NCBI GenBank assembly: GCA_013398275.1
Contig: VZSE01002207.1
Span: 124,001 to 188,000, forward strand
Origin: Promerops cafer
Lineage: Eukaryota > Chordata > Aves > Passeriformes > Nectariniidae
DNA: 64,000 nucleotides
Reading direction: 5' to 3'
Under the pieces are notes generated by a model. It searched no databases. It saw only the letters and a program-made list of their open reading frames with translations, and was not told the origin of the DNA. How positions within the stretch are numbered: the first letter of the stretch is position 1; each line of letters begins with the position of its first letter. Both the position numbers and the translations under genes were made by a program. Below are positions 37,481 through 50,225 of the stretch, piece by piece.

Positions 37481-40400
37481 GAGGGGCCACGCAAGAAACT
37501 TAGATAAACAGTTTCAAAACTCTCAGCTTTTTGGTGCTTTCTCTTCCACACTCAGCATGCTCTGTGATTTCACACAGCCAGCTTCAGTCCTGTTTGCTCA
37601 ACAGCTTCCTGAGCACTAGAGGTTTCCAGTCCAAATCCTTCCCTCAATTTGCAAAAGGTCGTGATCTTCCCAGTTTGCAGCCTGTGTTTTCAAGGGGGTG
37701 AGCAGAAATCTCCACAGTGCTTTGACACCCGCTGACATGAGGGTTTACACTTTGAGCATGAGGACATCTGTGTCCTTTCCCAGTTGCATCTCATCGACCA
37801 CAACATTCACCCTCAGAGCACACCACCAGGTCCAGCCTTCTCCAGAAATGTCACATCTCTAATGACTGCAAGCTCTGGTTTGCCCATCAGCACTCCAGTG
37901 GATGTTTTAGGAGCATGAGGGAGTATTACAGATAAATCATCCCCCAAAAGCCTGAGAAAAAGAAACCCAGTCCTGTAAATTCTTTCTAGGATCAGTGGTT
38001 GAAGCTTTCATAGACACTGAAGAACTACGAGGTGACATGAAGTCACCGCAGGGAGATGTAAACAACCCATGAAAAAAACATTGCATTTCAAAAGATAGGG
38101 CACTTCTAAGGCCACAGCATTCTAAACAGAATTATCTGATGCCAGCACTGTTTATTTGCTGTCTGAGGTCTCACATGTAGGGCAGCCACAGCTTATCAGA
38201 GAAGAGTTGTCACCCATTTAGAGAAAAGCTTTAAGCTAACAAATTCTTGCGCTCTGGAGATACCAACCACATGTGAGGATGGGGCTGACCATACTCATTT
38301 TCCACTCGGGAGAACAGTTACCAGCACCACGAGCACCTTCCTCAGGATTAATGCCAATCAAACTGCACAGAGAAGGAAGAGATGAGCCTGGCAGGATCCT
38401 GACATCAGTACTCCAGCTGCATCCAATGCACTTACATATATATATATATATATATATATACAGCTAAACACTTAATAGATTGGGCAACTTCAAAGCAACA
38501 CCTTACCTGCTGAATTAACCCCCACTTCCACCCTGTTAGAAGATGCTTAACAGAGTAAGAAGCTTTCAGCAACTCCGTTGTCATGCACACTGGAATGCAC
38601 AGCAGAAAAAAAATCCAGCAAGAAAACGGTGTGAACTATTTTTTCAGTGTCTGAAATGACTTTGCTGATCGGTCAGTGTCGTTCTGCAGGTTCAGATGAC
38701 ATGAAATACCCTTCTGGCCCTTTGAGAGCCTGTGAATTACAGATAAACGAGTCCTAATAGCTTGTTGCTTAACATTAACTACGGAATTGTGTTGACACAC
38801 AAAGAGTGGAAGAGTCAACTCGTTGTGTTGCTCAGCATTTACCCTGTGCCAGGCGGGAGCATGCTCAGATAATTCTGTCTAAGTAGTTACAAAAACAGCA
38901 GAAGTCGGGATAAAAGGCTCCTGTGAAATTTGGCACCGTTCCAGCTCACCAGCTAAATGATTCCATTTGATATTCAAAACAGGCAGGTGGAAAATTATCC
39001 AGAGACACACCATCATGTTCTGCCTGAACAAATGCAAGAGGGATTGCCCCTGTCAAATACTACTTTGGACAGCAAGTCAATTCAAGTCTAAGTGTTTTTC
39101 TATCGATCCTCCATTTTTTTTTCTGGAAAATGCACATGCTGTTTTGCTGTGGAAGAGACCTGTGTGTCTGGGGGCTTGGAGGGGGGTGTTAATTTAGGTT
39201 TTCCTCCTCACTCAGCGGGATTCAAAGGGTGTCCAGCTTGTTTTGCCATGCCAGCCTGTCGTTTAATTCCACCTGGCCTCCTGTGCAAACAAAATTACCC
39301 AGTGGGCTTGCAAGGTCTGCTCACAACAGCGTTATAGCTAATCCCTCACAGGAGCCATGGTGATGCTAAGCAGAGCATGCTCAGAACTGAGTCTCACCTG
39401 CCACCCAAAAAGCCAGCAGGCATTACAAACCCCGATCCTTGGGGTCACCTCCTCCTGAAGCAAGATGGGTTTTCCTGAGTACATCCAACACAGTCCTTGC
39501 ACGGTGTGACCTCCAGACCCAACACACCACTGGCCTCACAGGCTGCACAGAGCCAGGGGTCGTGTCAGTGCCTCTGACACTGCAGTGTCCATTAGGAAGA
39601 TGCATTAGGCTTTATTGAAAACAAACAGGCTGTGGTACAAGGAGCCGTATTTCAATTACTTAAGCACGAATGCCAAACTTGCTCTGTTTCAGAAGCAAGA
39701 TAATGCAGCACTGACAAAGTATATTATCCTTGCTTTTCAGTAGCCACAGATAAGTATCACTATGTCACTGTGAAAAAATGCGCTCAATTATCCTATGTTG
39801 TTATTACTTAATCTGTGTTTCAAAAAAAGCTTTAGACTGAAAAGATGTTAGATAAAGGCAAAGTATTGCAGATAAAGGCATTGCTTCACTGAATATATGC
39901 TGTAAAAGCATGAGCTGTGGTTCCACACATTTAAATGAACCAGGCTCCTCTCAGCACGTCCCAGTGCTGGCAGAGTCAGGCACGACTGGCTGCTTGCACA
40001 AGAAGGTGGTTTTGGAGCCCTACGAGCAAAATGCAGAGGTAGGCTGGGGAAGGAGCCTGGTCCGTGTCAGGGAGAACCTTTTCAAAGATTTCCAGAAGGC
40101 TTGGCATGAATCTGCTGCCCAGCTCATGGAGACTGGGTCCCTGCTGAGGTCTATCCTGTATGACCAAGCTGTAAATGGCACAACAGAAGGGGATGGCCCA
40201 GCCTGAGGCTTTCTGGAATGAACAAAGGAGCTTTATTCAGAAGACCCTGGCCACCAGATGCCCATTCTCTACACAGTCACCAGCAAGAGGTAGCAGGACT
40301 TGGATGCCCATGTTTGGATTCCAGCTGCAACCCTGTGCCAGTGCTGTGTGCTTTAATGGTCCCAGAAAATGAGTCCAGCACACTGAATTGACGACAAATT

Positions 40401-40500
40401 GATTGAAACCAGATGTCGTGAAAAAAGCCTTTCCCAAGTTCAATGGCACATGAATGGTCTCGGCCTGCCCCTGGATAATCCGACTTCTGTGCCCCAGTCT
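37481..40500. other. Intergenic, no gene seen
   Basis: No gene recognised. The 98-codon open frame at 39910-40206 has no homology I know, no splice partners and no paralogue in the window, so it is left uncalled. Contains a (TA)n run. Confidence 0.5.
38436..38460. repeat. (TA)n microsatellite
   Basis: An uninterrupted AT alternation of 25 bp. Confidence 0.97.
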
Positions 40501-40504
40501 GCCA

Positions 40505-40620
40505 CAATAAACTAATTGGGAGGTTAATATTTTGTCTCTGCACTGTGAACTCCTTGGGGAAAGGAGCTTTTTAATTGCATACACAGCCCATGACCTGGTA
40601 GGCTCTAAATCTCACTGGGT
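40505..40620 (+). mobile_element. Possible 3' tail of an old L2/CR1-L3-like element
   Basis: The block CTGCACTGTGAACTCCTTGG followed by GGAAAGGAGCTTTTTAATTG, a short span, and then CATACACAGCCCATGACCTG resembles the ancient tail phrase (tgtaagctccttggggcaggga ... tgtacagcacctagca). A single short similarity recalled from memory. Confidence 0.3.
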
Positions 40621-43600
40621 GATGGGCAAAGTTATAGTGGGACCTCAGCTGAACACCCTGAGCTCATGTTACTGTCTGGATTAGCAAAACTCCAGACTAT
40701 TACATTGTCTGTAGTCTTCAGGCATTGCTGGGAGTTTGGTTTCCCCACTGAGCTAAGCTCTTTTTTGGCATAGTCAAAAGAAGACAAACAAAACACCACA
40801 GGTACAAAGGCACACGAGGAAAAGCAGCATCAAGCTGCTGTTTGGCCAAGCCAGCAGATGCACGGTGGCAATATTGGCTTTGTAGGAGAGAAGAGGTGGC
40901 CAGAGCCTGCACGCCCAGGTCTCACCACTTTGCAGACCTCATCATAACAGATATATTTACACTGGATACGCCTAATTAACACACCCTGCCAGAGCCAAGC
41001 TTGCACTCTTCAGCCTGCACATGCAGAGCAAGACCACAGTTTGGTCAGCTTGTGCTCCCCAAGGCAGATAAAAATGACCTCAAAAGCCAAGCTTGATTCA
41101 TGGACTGCCATCAGAGGGTCCCTGGGAGGATGAGTGATTGATCCTGTTTACCTTTGGCACAGCAAGGCATTTAACATCAGGTTGGGAGAAGCTTTGTAGT
41201 TGTTATTCTAATGGGCTTCAAGACAGAACTATTTGTTTTGGAGCATGATAAGACTTTTCAGACCACTGGCTCCCCGGGCAAGGCTCTGAAAGTCTATCAC
41301 AGCACACGTGAAGCCACAGCACTAAACTTGCTCTGCAGAGCATTACCAAGAAAACCTGCCCCTGTTATATTTCCTTGTCAAAATTACAAAAAGCCCAACA
41401 AATCCCACAGCGTTCAGCTCACATCTCTTCCAAAAACTGGGGGAAGAAGCCTGCAGCTGAGGTATGGCAGAGAAAAGGTTGAGAGCAGACTCTCCTGGTG
41501 ACTAATGCAGCCGAGATAAGCATCTAGATGCTCGCTAAAACATACAGTATCACACGCAGATTAAAGGCTGCTTCCGAGATTTTGCAAGCAGCCAGTAACT
41601 CCTACCCAGCCATCTGCCCAGAGAGGGCCTCCGACTTGTCAACCAATCCATTTCCCCCAGTGCCACGGGCTGGGTGATACCGATCTCTGCCGTGTTTTCT
41701 TATGAGAGCTTTGATGTACGATCTCCTCGCAGCGGCAGCCCCCTTTAGGGAACAAAGCCCTGCTCTAGCTAGGCTCCTTACCAGTTGTCCAGGTATTAGG
41801 TTCTTTTTTCCAGCTTCGGGGCAGCCCTATCACTAACCTTTTCCACTGACCTTTTGCAGGGAACCTTCTGCTCGTGGCCATCTGTGTCCTCCCCCTTTTC
41901 TTTTACAGCATTCACCTGAGTGTTTGCAGCAAGCAATTACACACACACACGCTGGTTTGCATCAGTCACAAAAGCTGTGAGCCTCCAATTAACCACCTCA
42001 TGCCTTTTAATGATACAACGCTGAACAAGGAAGAGAATTAGAGGGAACATCCTCAGAAGTGGTTTGCAGCAGGACAGAGCAGTCTTTATTAGTTTGTATG
42101 AGGGTAGCACCTAGGAAACTCAGCTAGAGGCTGTGAAAACAAATGGGGAACTTGGGGAATTAATTTAATATGGAGAATTTATAGTCTACAGGACAAGACA
42201 GAGTAGGTGGATGAGGTGTAGTGCAATGAGAACACAATGATTTTCTAAGGATCAGAATAACCTGTCAGCATCCTTTACTCATCAGTGCCAAGTTCCTGTG
42301 TCCTCCCTCCTCAACACCACTTCAAGAGTGTGAATGCTGGCAGAGGGCTCAGTGGCAAAGGCAAGTGTGCCTTTGACTCCCAAAGCCCCACGCTGGAAGC
42401 ACAGGGCACTGCCTTGTCTCTGTCTTCAAAAGATATCTGGAGATACTGCACCTGCTCGGAAGGTTTCAGGCAAAACAGCATTTCAGAGGAATTCACCAAT
42501 TCAGCAAAATCTCAGCAAGGTGAGTCAATTTTGCCCAGGTTCCCATGAAACTTGCACAGGGCTCCAAACATCAGAAACCTGCTGAGTTTCCTGCCTGGTC
42601 ACCCATCTGGTTCCTCCACCGTTCAGCTTCCCAGGGCCCTGGGGCAGCCTGCTGCCAAGTAGGCTGCTTAGCAAGAGGGGATTTCACTGCTCCCACACTT
42701 CTCAGATTGGGGTGTCCCAGACTTTAGACCATCCCAGGAAGGAAACACCAGAGCATCCACAGATGGAGAACCCATGAAACCCAGTGGAGAGGCTGAGAGA
42801 CCCATGGAGCAGCTCTTGAGACAACCCACAGTGCAAGCTGCTGCACTATTCCCTTCTGCAGAATTTCTACCTGGTTGTGTTCTGCTCTATTTTGGCAGGA
42901 ATTCAGTCTAATTTCATCAAAACTAAACTTTTTCCCAAACCATAATATCCTACTTAAGCCCCTTCCTAGCAGACACCCTCTCAGGACAGCTCATTTTCCT
43001 CTCAACAGCAGCCTCTGCACATCAGTCCAGTTCCAGCTGCTCGCAGGTCAGGGGCAGAGAGTTGTACATCCTGTACAGCCCACCAGGAGCATTGCAGGGA
43101 TATACAAGTCAGCCAAATCTAAATTTTCTGCTCTGGAAGACAGATGATATGAACAATCTTACAGTCCCACAAGCTCGCCATGGGAGGAGAATGAGGTAAA
43201 ATCTCTGTATTTATCCATCTAGTGGAAATATTTGATCTGCCTGAGGACTGCACACCTGATACTGTGACCACAGTGTTGTGGGGCTCAGAACAGTTCAGCA
43301 AACTCAGACAAAGGAAATGGGGGGAAAAGAAGAGACTCACTCGGAAGAATCGCTGCCTAAATGACATTTATTCTGTGATTTGCTAGAAAATATGGGGGAG
43401 AGATTCTGGAAAGATTGAGATGCAGCAATACCAAAACAAAAGAGACGGAAAGATACTTAAAAGTGTCTTGTTCTGCTTCATGTAACACCAAACATTTCTC
43501 ACTGCTCATGGACCAAGTGACAGCAGCAGCAGCAGCCACTGTGCACAGGCACCTTTGCTTACCCTGTTCAGCTACCAACAGGCTCCACTGGGAGCCTAAA

Positions 43601-46169
43601 TTTATCTGTACTATGAGGAACGTGTTTCTGGAAGCCTGCTGTTCCCAAGACGTGTTGAACAAGCACCGAGGCTCCTCCCTGGGATGCAGGACATGCTGTG
43701 AAAGCTGAGAGCTCCCCAGCACGCCGTGGGGAAGTTCTCCTGGGAAACATCTGTGGGAGACACTGACACCAGCTGAAGGGGTATGTGGGGCTTGAGCAAC
43801 AAACCATCTGTCAGGACCTGCTTATTAGGATGTTTACTCACAAAACTGGCCTTTTCATCGTGCACCAGAAGCAGTTTCTGAAAGCAGCCCTGACCACCAA
43901 GAAAACGGCCTCAGAATCAATCAGCAGGAACAGGGGTGGATCCAGCAGGCAGAGGAATCAGTTTCTAGCACAGGGACACTTTGTCCATTTTGCTATCTCT
44001 CCTGGGTGTAGATCAGTAAATTATTTGGGTTTTTAGATCAATGTCAGTGAGGATCTTTTGGCAGGACAAAAGGCCTTTTGTTTCCTTGCCCCATGCAAAT
44101 GCATTAACTCTGCTATACAGTAAGGAGGGTGATTTATTATTTTCACTTTGCTGTGTTTCCTGTCCGTATTATGATGCTTGTGTTGAGTAGCTAATAAAGG
44201 GTGGGAACACAACAGAAAGAAAACACAGTTCTCCACTTGCCTTTTTTTTTTGTTGTTGTTAAATATGAAATTAATTGTTTCTTTCATATTTCTCTAGTGA
44301 ATAATTACCATGTTCATGAGCCCAAGCAACCTACCCAGGGTGACAGTGGGTATCTGCAATGGGCCCAGGGGAAGACACATGCCCTGAATCAAATGTCAGT
44401 GGCTCAGCAATAAAAGCCTCTCTCAGGGCTGAGACCATCCTTCAAAGGCAGCAAGTCTCACCGTGGATCAACACAGGAAAAAGAAAGCAGCAGGGACCAC
44501 AGCAGAGATCCCTATCTCCATGGCAGGGAAGGGGAGGGGAAGGAAAGGGAGCTTGTCATTTAACAGCAATAATAAACACTTCTCAGTGTGCTTCCTCCTC
44601 TCCCTGCATGAGCATCTTCACCCTAAGCCCTGATGGGCTTCAGGTGGGGTCAGTCAGATCCAAACCTCTCAATCCCAATATTCCTGTCAGGGAAAAATAC
44701 TTTGGGGTAGCTGTGGATTGTGCAGGGTTGCTGCAGGGTGTCCCACAGCGTTGAAGACAGTGACGTGTTACCTCGATGTGTTTGTAGTCCCATACAAACC
44801 ACTCAGAAGACACCTGTAAAAAAACAAGGAAATGTTGCAGATGAGAAGAGGATCACATCTCTTCCTTTCAAGCAACTGAACATCAAGGAAAACACTCTCA
44901 TGGGGTGTTTGACAGGAGAAACAAGCCAGAACTTCACTTTCATTCAGCACTCAGGCTTTAATGCCAAGCCACAATTTATTTCACAAGGAAGGAAAAAAAA
45001 GCAGTAAAGGAAACACTTACCGGGATGAACACGCTGTCTGCTGTGGCCTGGAGGCAGGAAGGTGGCTTAAGAAAAGGCAGGGATCAGGATATCCAGGTCA
45101 GTGGCCAACACTGCCCTTGACCTCACTGCCCACCAGGTGGGATGGCCGCTCGCCTGGCGCAGCTCCTGTGGCTCCTGCTGTGGCCTCTGCAAGCTGCTCC
45201 AACAGGATTTACAGACCTCTCTCTTATCAAACCTGATGGATTTCCTCTCCCACTCGGTTCCCAGCCCTTGCCCTGCACTGGGATGCAGCACTGAGCACTG
45301 CCCCTGATGTCTGGAACGAGGAGACCATCACCGTGATTCTGCTTTCCAAGCCTCTGGATTTTTAGCAAACACCTACTCTTTCCTGAGTGCACCTTCCCGA
45401 GAGAAGAGCAGCTTCAGGAAATCCTGTCAGTCAAGAGTCCAGGAAAGAAAACTGTAATGTGATACAGCTCTAACCCACAGAAACACTGGGAAAGTCTCCT
45501 TTTACACAGGGCGCTTCCAAAAGGAAACAAACCCACTGTAAATAATGTGTCTGGGAAGAGAAGGCAAAGGTCTAACCATTCCCTTGCCTCCACTGCTAGC
45601 TCAGTTAAACTGCATCTTTCCTTTGAAGCCAGGCAAAGTTACTCTCTCTGCTCTCTAGTTCTGTTCTCTAGCCCAGAAGTCCTGCTGTTTTGCTAATCTC
45701 ACTGCCTGAAACTGGGATTAAAGTTGGATTAGCCAGGCAGATGAATGAGTGGTGCTCCAGACCTTCCACATTTGGTGTTTGTGCCTGCCTCATTTTCCCA
45801 GCTCTACCTGGGCATCCAAGGGAAGAGAAGGGAGCAGATAGAGAAAGGGTCATTGTGTCACTTCCCAGGGTTTACACAAAGTCCTGCTACTGATAAAGAG
45901 CACAAAGCACATTTATTCATGTAATTGAAGTGGTTTTACCTCTGTGTCCTCAAATGCAACAAAATTAATTTCTTCCTTTGAAAGCCCTCCTTGCTATTAC
46001 TGCTTAAATCAAGGACTCAAGGTGCTGCTTCTCCCAAATTCAAATTAACAGTTTGAATCCAGTTTCACCATACAGAGTCTGGCTTTTAAGGAAGAGCAGG
46101 AAGTTCCTTCCAACATGAGCCAAAAGTCATTGGGACAGTTTGTACAAACAGGCATGGGACTCTTGGAAA
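40621..46169. other. Intergenic, no gene seen
   Basis: Mostly unique sequence. Has a short AC run (41938-41951), an AGC run near 43522-43535 and a G-tract cluster (44526-44549). No exon is supported. Confidence 0.5.
44526..44549 (+). other. G-quadruplex-type motif
   Basis: G tracts GGG, GGGG, GGGG and GGG with loops of 2, 1 and 7 bases. Sequence rule only. Confidence 0.6.
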
Positions 46170-46300
46170 GCTTAGTGACCTTGATCCAGCATTCCTGAGC
46201 ACATGCTTAATTCACCCCAAAGCGTGTGCTGAAATGCTTCACTGAGTAAGAATGGGCTTAATCACATGCTTAAACACTTACTGCATGAGCACTTCAGAGA
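46170..46300. mobile_element. Possible ancient amniote repeat with internal palindromic words
   Basis: GATCCAGCATTCCTGAGCAC, CATGCTTAATTCACCCC, GAATGGGCTTAATCACATGC and TTAAACACTTACTGCATGAG resemble an old interspersed repeat common in turtles and crocodiles (phrases like gcacatgcttaactttaagcatg). Family name not certain; strongly diverged. Confidence 0.35.
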
Positions 46301-47974
46301 TTAAGATTGATTAGGTCTTCTCCTACCTGTACCTCATACCTCCCCTCTGCCCGAAAATCTCATTTCTGAGGGCATGGAGCTCATAAGGAAACACAGGGAA
46401 CACATTTTTCAACAGGTTGCAAATTTTCCAGCTTCCTGCCCCTTGGCCACAGAAGACTTGACCTTTTTAAGGGGGGATAAAACAATTTATTTCCAAAGCC
46501 TGATGGTATGAAACCCATCACGAGGTCAGAGTCCAAGTCATATGGGTTTTCTTTTAGTATTGTAAAGGAACTCTTAGTTCCCAGGACTTACAACTCCTTT
46601 AAAACAAAAGAAAAAAATCCAGATTTTCAGAGCTTGGCTCAGTGAAATCAAGTTGTTAATGTTAATACACTTTATTGATCTTAAAGGAATACAGCATGGA
46701 AACAAAGGCCATTAATTGAGAGAGGCTCCATTTACATCAACAAGTCACACAGCATGAAAGGAATGAAAGGAGCAGATCCAAACTCAGGTCCCCACAAACT
46801 GAGGTCCCCAGAAGAACAATATACAAAGTTCAAGTGTTAACTTCAGCCTAGACTTAGTCTGGTCCCCAGTGTCATTTGGACCAAGCTTGCCCATGTTTTT
46901 TGACTGGAAGCTATTCCAGGCAGCCATCACTGGGTCAGATCCCCAGATCCCTGCTCAGGGGGAAGAACATTTGCCCTGCCCCTGGGTCAGTGTTCTGCCA
47001 GCGTGCTCCAAAACTGCTCTGCTGCCCCAACCAACACTGGTCAAGTGGAGATGACCATGAGACACACTTCCAGACTGCTCTCTTGCTCCAAACCAAGGCA
47101 CAAGTGGAGACACAGTCAGATGGAGAGAAAATCTCCCCAAGGACAGCAAATTCCCAAGGCAAAGAGCAGTGGAGGCACTCAGGCTCTAGGATGGTTCCTT
47201 TGGTTTGTAGGTCACCAGCTTTTCCTGCAGTCTATAAGCAACTGCAGGGTGTAAAACTGCTGCCCAGCAGTGACTCCCAAGGTGGATTCATTTATGGACT
47301 GAAGTCATGAGGAACACACACAGATTGTGTCCAAATTTGTGGTACAGGGGATGATGTTCACCACAACAGAAGATTTAGAGAGCCTGCCTGAAAGGGTGGA
47401 TGAATTTATTGTGCCAGAGGACACGAGTGACCAAAACCATGTGTCCATAGCCTGGAATAAATGCATGTCACCATCAACCAAGCGTGGAAAGTGAACTTCT
47501 TGGCAAAGCAATGCACAACTCGCCTTCAGCAGAAGCTGTGAGGGCAAAAGACTAATAAATATTAGAGTGAGGAAAATTCAATTGCATAGACAACTCCCAT
47601 CAGTTACTTCAAGATCAGAGGAACACAGGAAATGGTCCACTGGGTCAGCAGGATGGTGCATCTCCCCCAGCTAATGGTGCTTCAGCAGCTGCAGGAAAAG
47701 AGTCTTGAGGAGGAGCACACAAGCCTGGCCACTGTTTGCAGTCCAGTCACCTCACACTGCCTGGCATCCACAATAATTGGTAGAGCACATCCATCCCTAC
47801 CTTCTCTTTCCCTCTGAACTTGCTGATTTTACATCCATCTCACTCTTCCCAGCAGAAACAAATTCCCTGCTGTGTAAAAAAGCACTTTCTAGACCTCTTT
47901 TAAACAGATCCCCCTGGTTTTCATGTATCTCCCCTCATTCCAGAACTGTGGGGATTTTCAAACCCCAAAGCAAC
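46301..47974. other. Intergenic, no gene seen
   Basis: No recognised exon or repeat. Open frames near 46876-47310 on both strands are unrelated to known proteins. Confidence 0.5.
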
Positions 47975-48665
47975 TCAGAGAATCATAGAACAGTTAAGAT
48001 TGGAAAACACCTCTAAGATCAAGTCCAACTCTTAACCCAAGAACCATCTTGTTCACCACTAAATCAAGGGCCCAAGTATCACTTTTTTTGAACACTTCCA
48101 GGGATGGTGACTCCACCACTTCCCTGGGATCCTTGTTCCAGTGCCTGAACATCCTTTCAGTGAAGAATTTTCTCCTAATATCCAATCTGAATCTCCCCTG
48201 GTGCAACTTGAGGCCATTTCCTCATATACTATTGCATGTTAATTGGGAGAAGAGACCGACCCCCACCTGGCTTCACTCTGCTTTCAGGGAGTTGTAGAAG
48301 GTGATAAGGTCTCCCCTAAGCCTCCTTTTCTCCAGGATGAGGCTCCTGGCCCCCTCAGCCACTCCTCTCAAGACTTCTGCTNGAATTTTCTCCTAATATC
48401 CAATCTGAATCTCCCCTGGTGCAACTTGAGGCCATTTCCTCATATACTATTGCATGTTAATTGGGAGAAGAGACCGACCCCCACCTGGCTTCACTCTGCT
48501 TTCAGGGAGTTGTAGAAGGTGATAAGGTCTCCCCTAAGCCTCCTTTTCTCCAGGATGAGGCTCCTGGCCCCCTCAGCCACTCCTCTCAAGACTTCTGCTC
48601 TAGTCCAGTCTTTTCATCCATTCCATTGCCCTTCTCTGGACATGCTCCAGCATCAATTGTTTCTC
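47975..48665 (-). mobile_element. CR1 LINE 3' region, containing an artefactual 217-bp duplication
   Basis: The plus strand reads GAATCATAGAACAGTTAAGA, AACACTTCCAGGGATGGTGA, TTCCAGTGCCTGAACATCCT, TGGTGCAACTTGAGGCCATT, AGGTGATAAGGTCTCCCCTA and TGGACATGCTCCAGCATCAA. This is a minus-orientation CR1 of about 470 bp once the duplicated part is removed. 48165-48381 and 48383-48599 are identical 217-bp copies separated by one n. Confidence 0.9.
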
Positions 48666-50225
48666 ACCACAGTTCTCCATCTGTAATGTTAAGCTGAGAA
48701 TGGTTCAGTTTTTTTGTATTAGCAGCTCAGTCATATTTATTTTTGTTGGCTGCTCCAAAGGTACATACTCTGAAGTTAGCTATTAAAAATGTATTTGGCT
48801 GTTTCTGCTTCCTCAACAGTGTCCTTGTTCCCTCCTGTAAGAAAAATCACGTGCCTGGGGAAAGCCATGCCCAGTGCGGTGTCACCTGCCAAGTGGCCAC
48901 CACTGCTCATCTGAGCCTTTTGTGACAGGGAGGGGTGCAGGTCCCTCGGGGATGGCTTTGCTGGCTGCCACCTGAGGAGTGCCTGACCTTCCTCTGAGCC
49001 AACAAACAGATTTGGGATTACTGAAGGCACAGGATTGCTGTGGAGGACATGTTTTCAGTCCTTATGCAGCACGAACCCCAAGCCATGAGAAAAGTGGAAA
49101 ACTTGTGAGGGATGGACAGATTCCTGCTGAAGCCCCAGGACCAGGAAAGCTGCAGAGGGCTGGGACCTGCAGGCTCTCTGCAAGCAGGGGCTGTGCTGTG
49201 GAAGGCCAAACCCAGACCTGGGGAATGGAAGCTCATCTCTTGTCCCCAGTTCCTACAGGACTTGGTTAGACAGTTTAAGCACCTCAGCAACTGGGAGTGC
49301 CAGGAGTGACCTTGATCATTCAAAAAGTTCTGGAAGAAATGAGGCAGAGTCCCTGGGAGGACTCCATTTAGTCCAGTCTGACTTACTGAGCGAGGTGTTA
49401 GGCTGAAACACCTCCTCTTCCCACCTCTTCCGGAAATGCAGATGAACCAGGATCAGACCACTCTATTTCTGGGACCCTCCACTCCTCCTTTCCCTCAGAG
49501 CCAGCTGTCTGAGCCCTTGCTCCACAGGCACATTGGATTTCTCACGGCAAGCAGGAGGTCCACAGCAGGGGCCCCATGCAGTTGGGACGTCTGGGCACCA
49601 CGCCAGAGCCTCTCCCTGACCCCGCACACACCAGACACAGCCTGATTCTTTATTTGCTGGCCCACAGCTGGTGGCTGGGGTGAGGGAGCAGAGGACAGAC
49701 CCAGAAAGGCTGCTGGAAGGCAGACAGCCCAGGAACACACTCATCCCCTCAGAGTGCGTGGTGCTGATTCCCTCAGTGGGAGTGATGGCATTCCAGAGGT
49801 GTGCAGAAACACTGCATTGCCTGAGCCACAAGGAATCCAGCTCAAAGGGGTCTGCTCGTGTTCCTTTGTGCTCCTGTACTTTCCTGCACATGAGGAGCAT
49901 AGGGATACCTAATCCCAAAACTCCCCTCTACCACCTACCCCCACCTTGAAATAGCTCCCAGTGCAATGAAATGTTCCCGCTTCAGGCTTCCAAAGACAAC
50001 CATAAACACTGGGATAATTAAAAAGTGAACATCATGAAAAATACACTGGCAAGCTGTGAAGTTGGAAAGCCAGGTAGCTTAAAGAAGTGCCAGACATTCA
50101 ACTGGTCTCCAAGATCAGCAGATGTTTTTCAGCCTAACGTTGCAAAACTTACTAACTCAGATGTGTTTCCTAAATCAGAACCAGAGATGAGAATGTGTGT
50201 TGTGTATTGGGACCATATCAAGTAC
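48666..50225. other. Intergenic, no gene seen
   Basis: No recognised gene or repeat. Confidence 0.5.

Noticed and set aside
38042..38060. GGTGACATGAAGTCACC small palindrome
   Set aside because: Six-base arms are expected by chance in 64 kb.
39910..40206. 98-codon frame with ordinary-looking composition
   Set aside because: No homology recognised, no splice sites paired with other exons, no conserved motif; cannot be supported from sequence alone.
48243..48697. Two overlapping frames with identical peptides
   Set aside because: Produced by the artefactual 217-bp duplication of a CR1 fragment.
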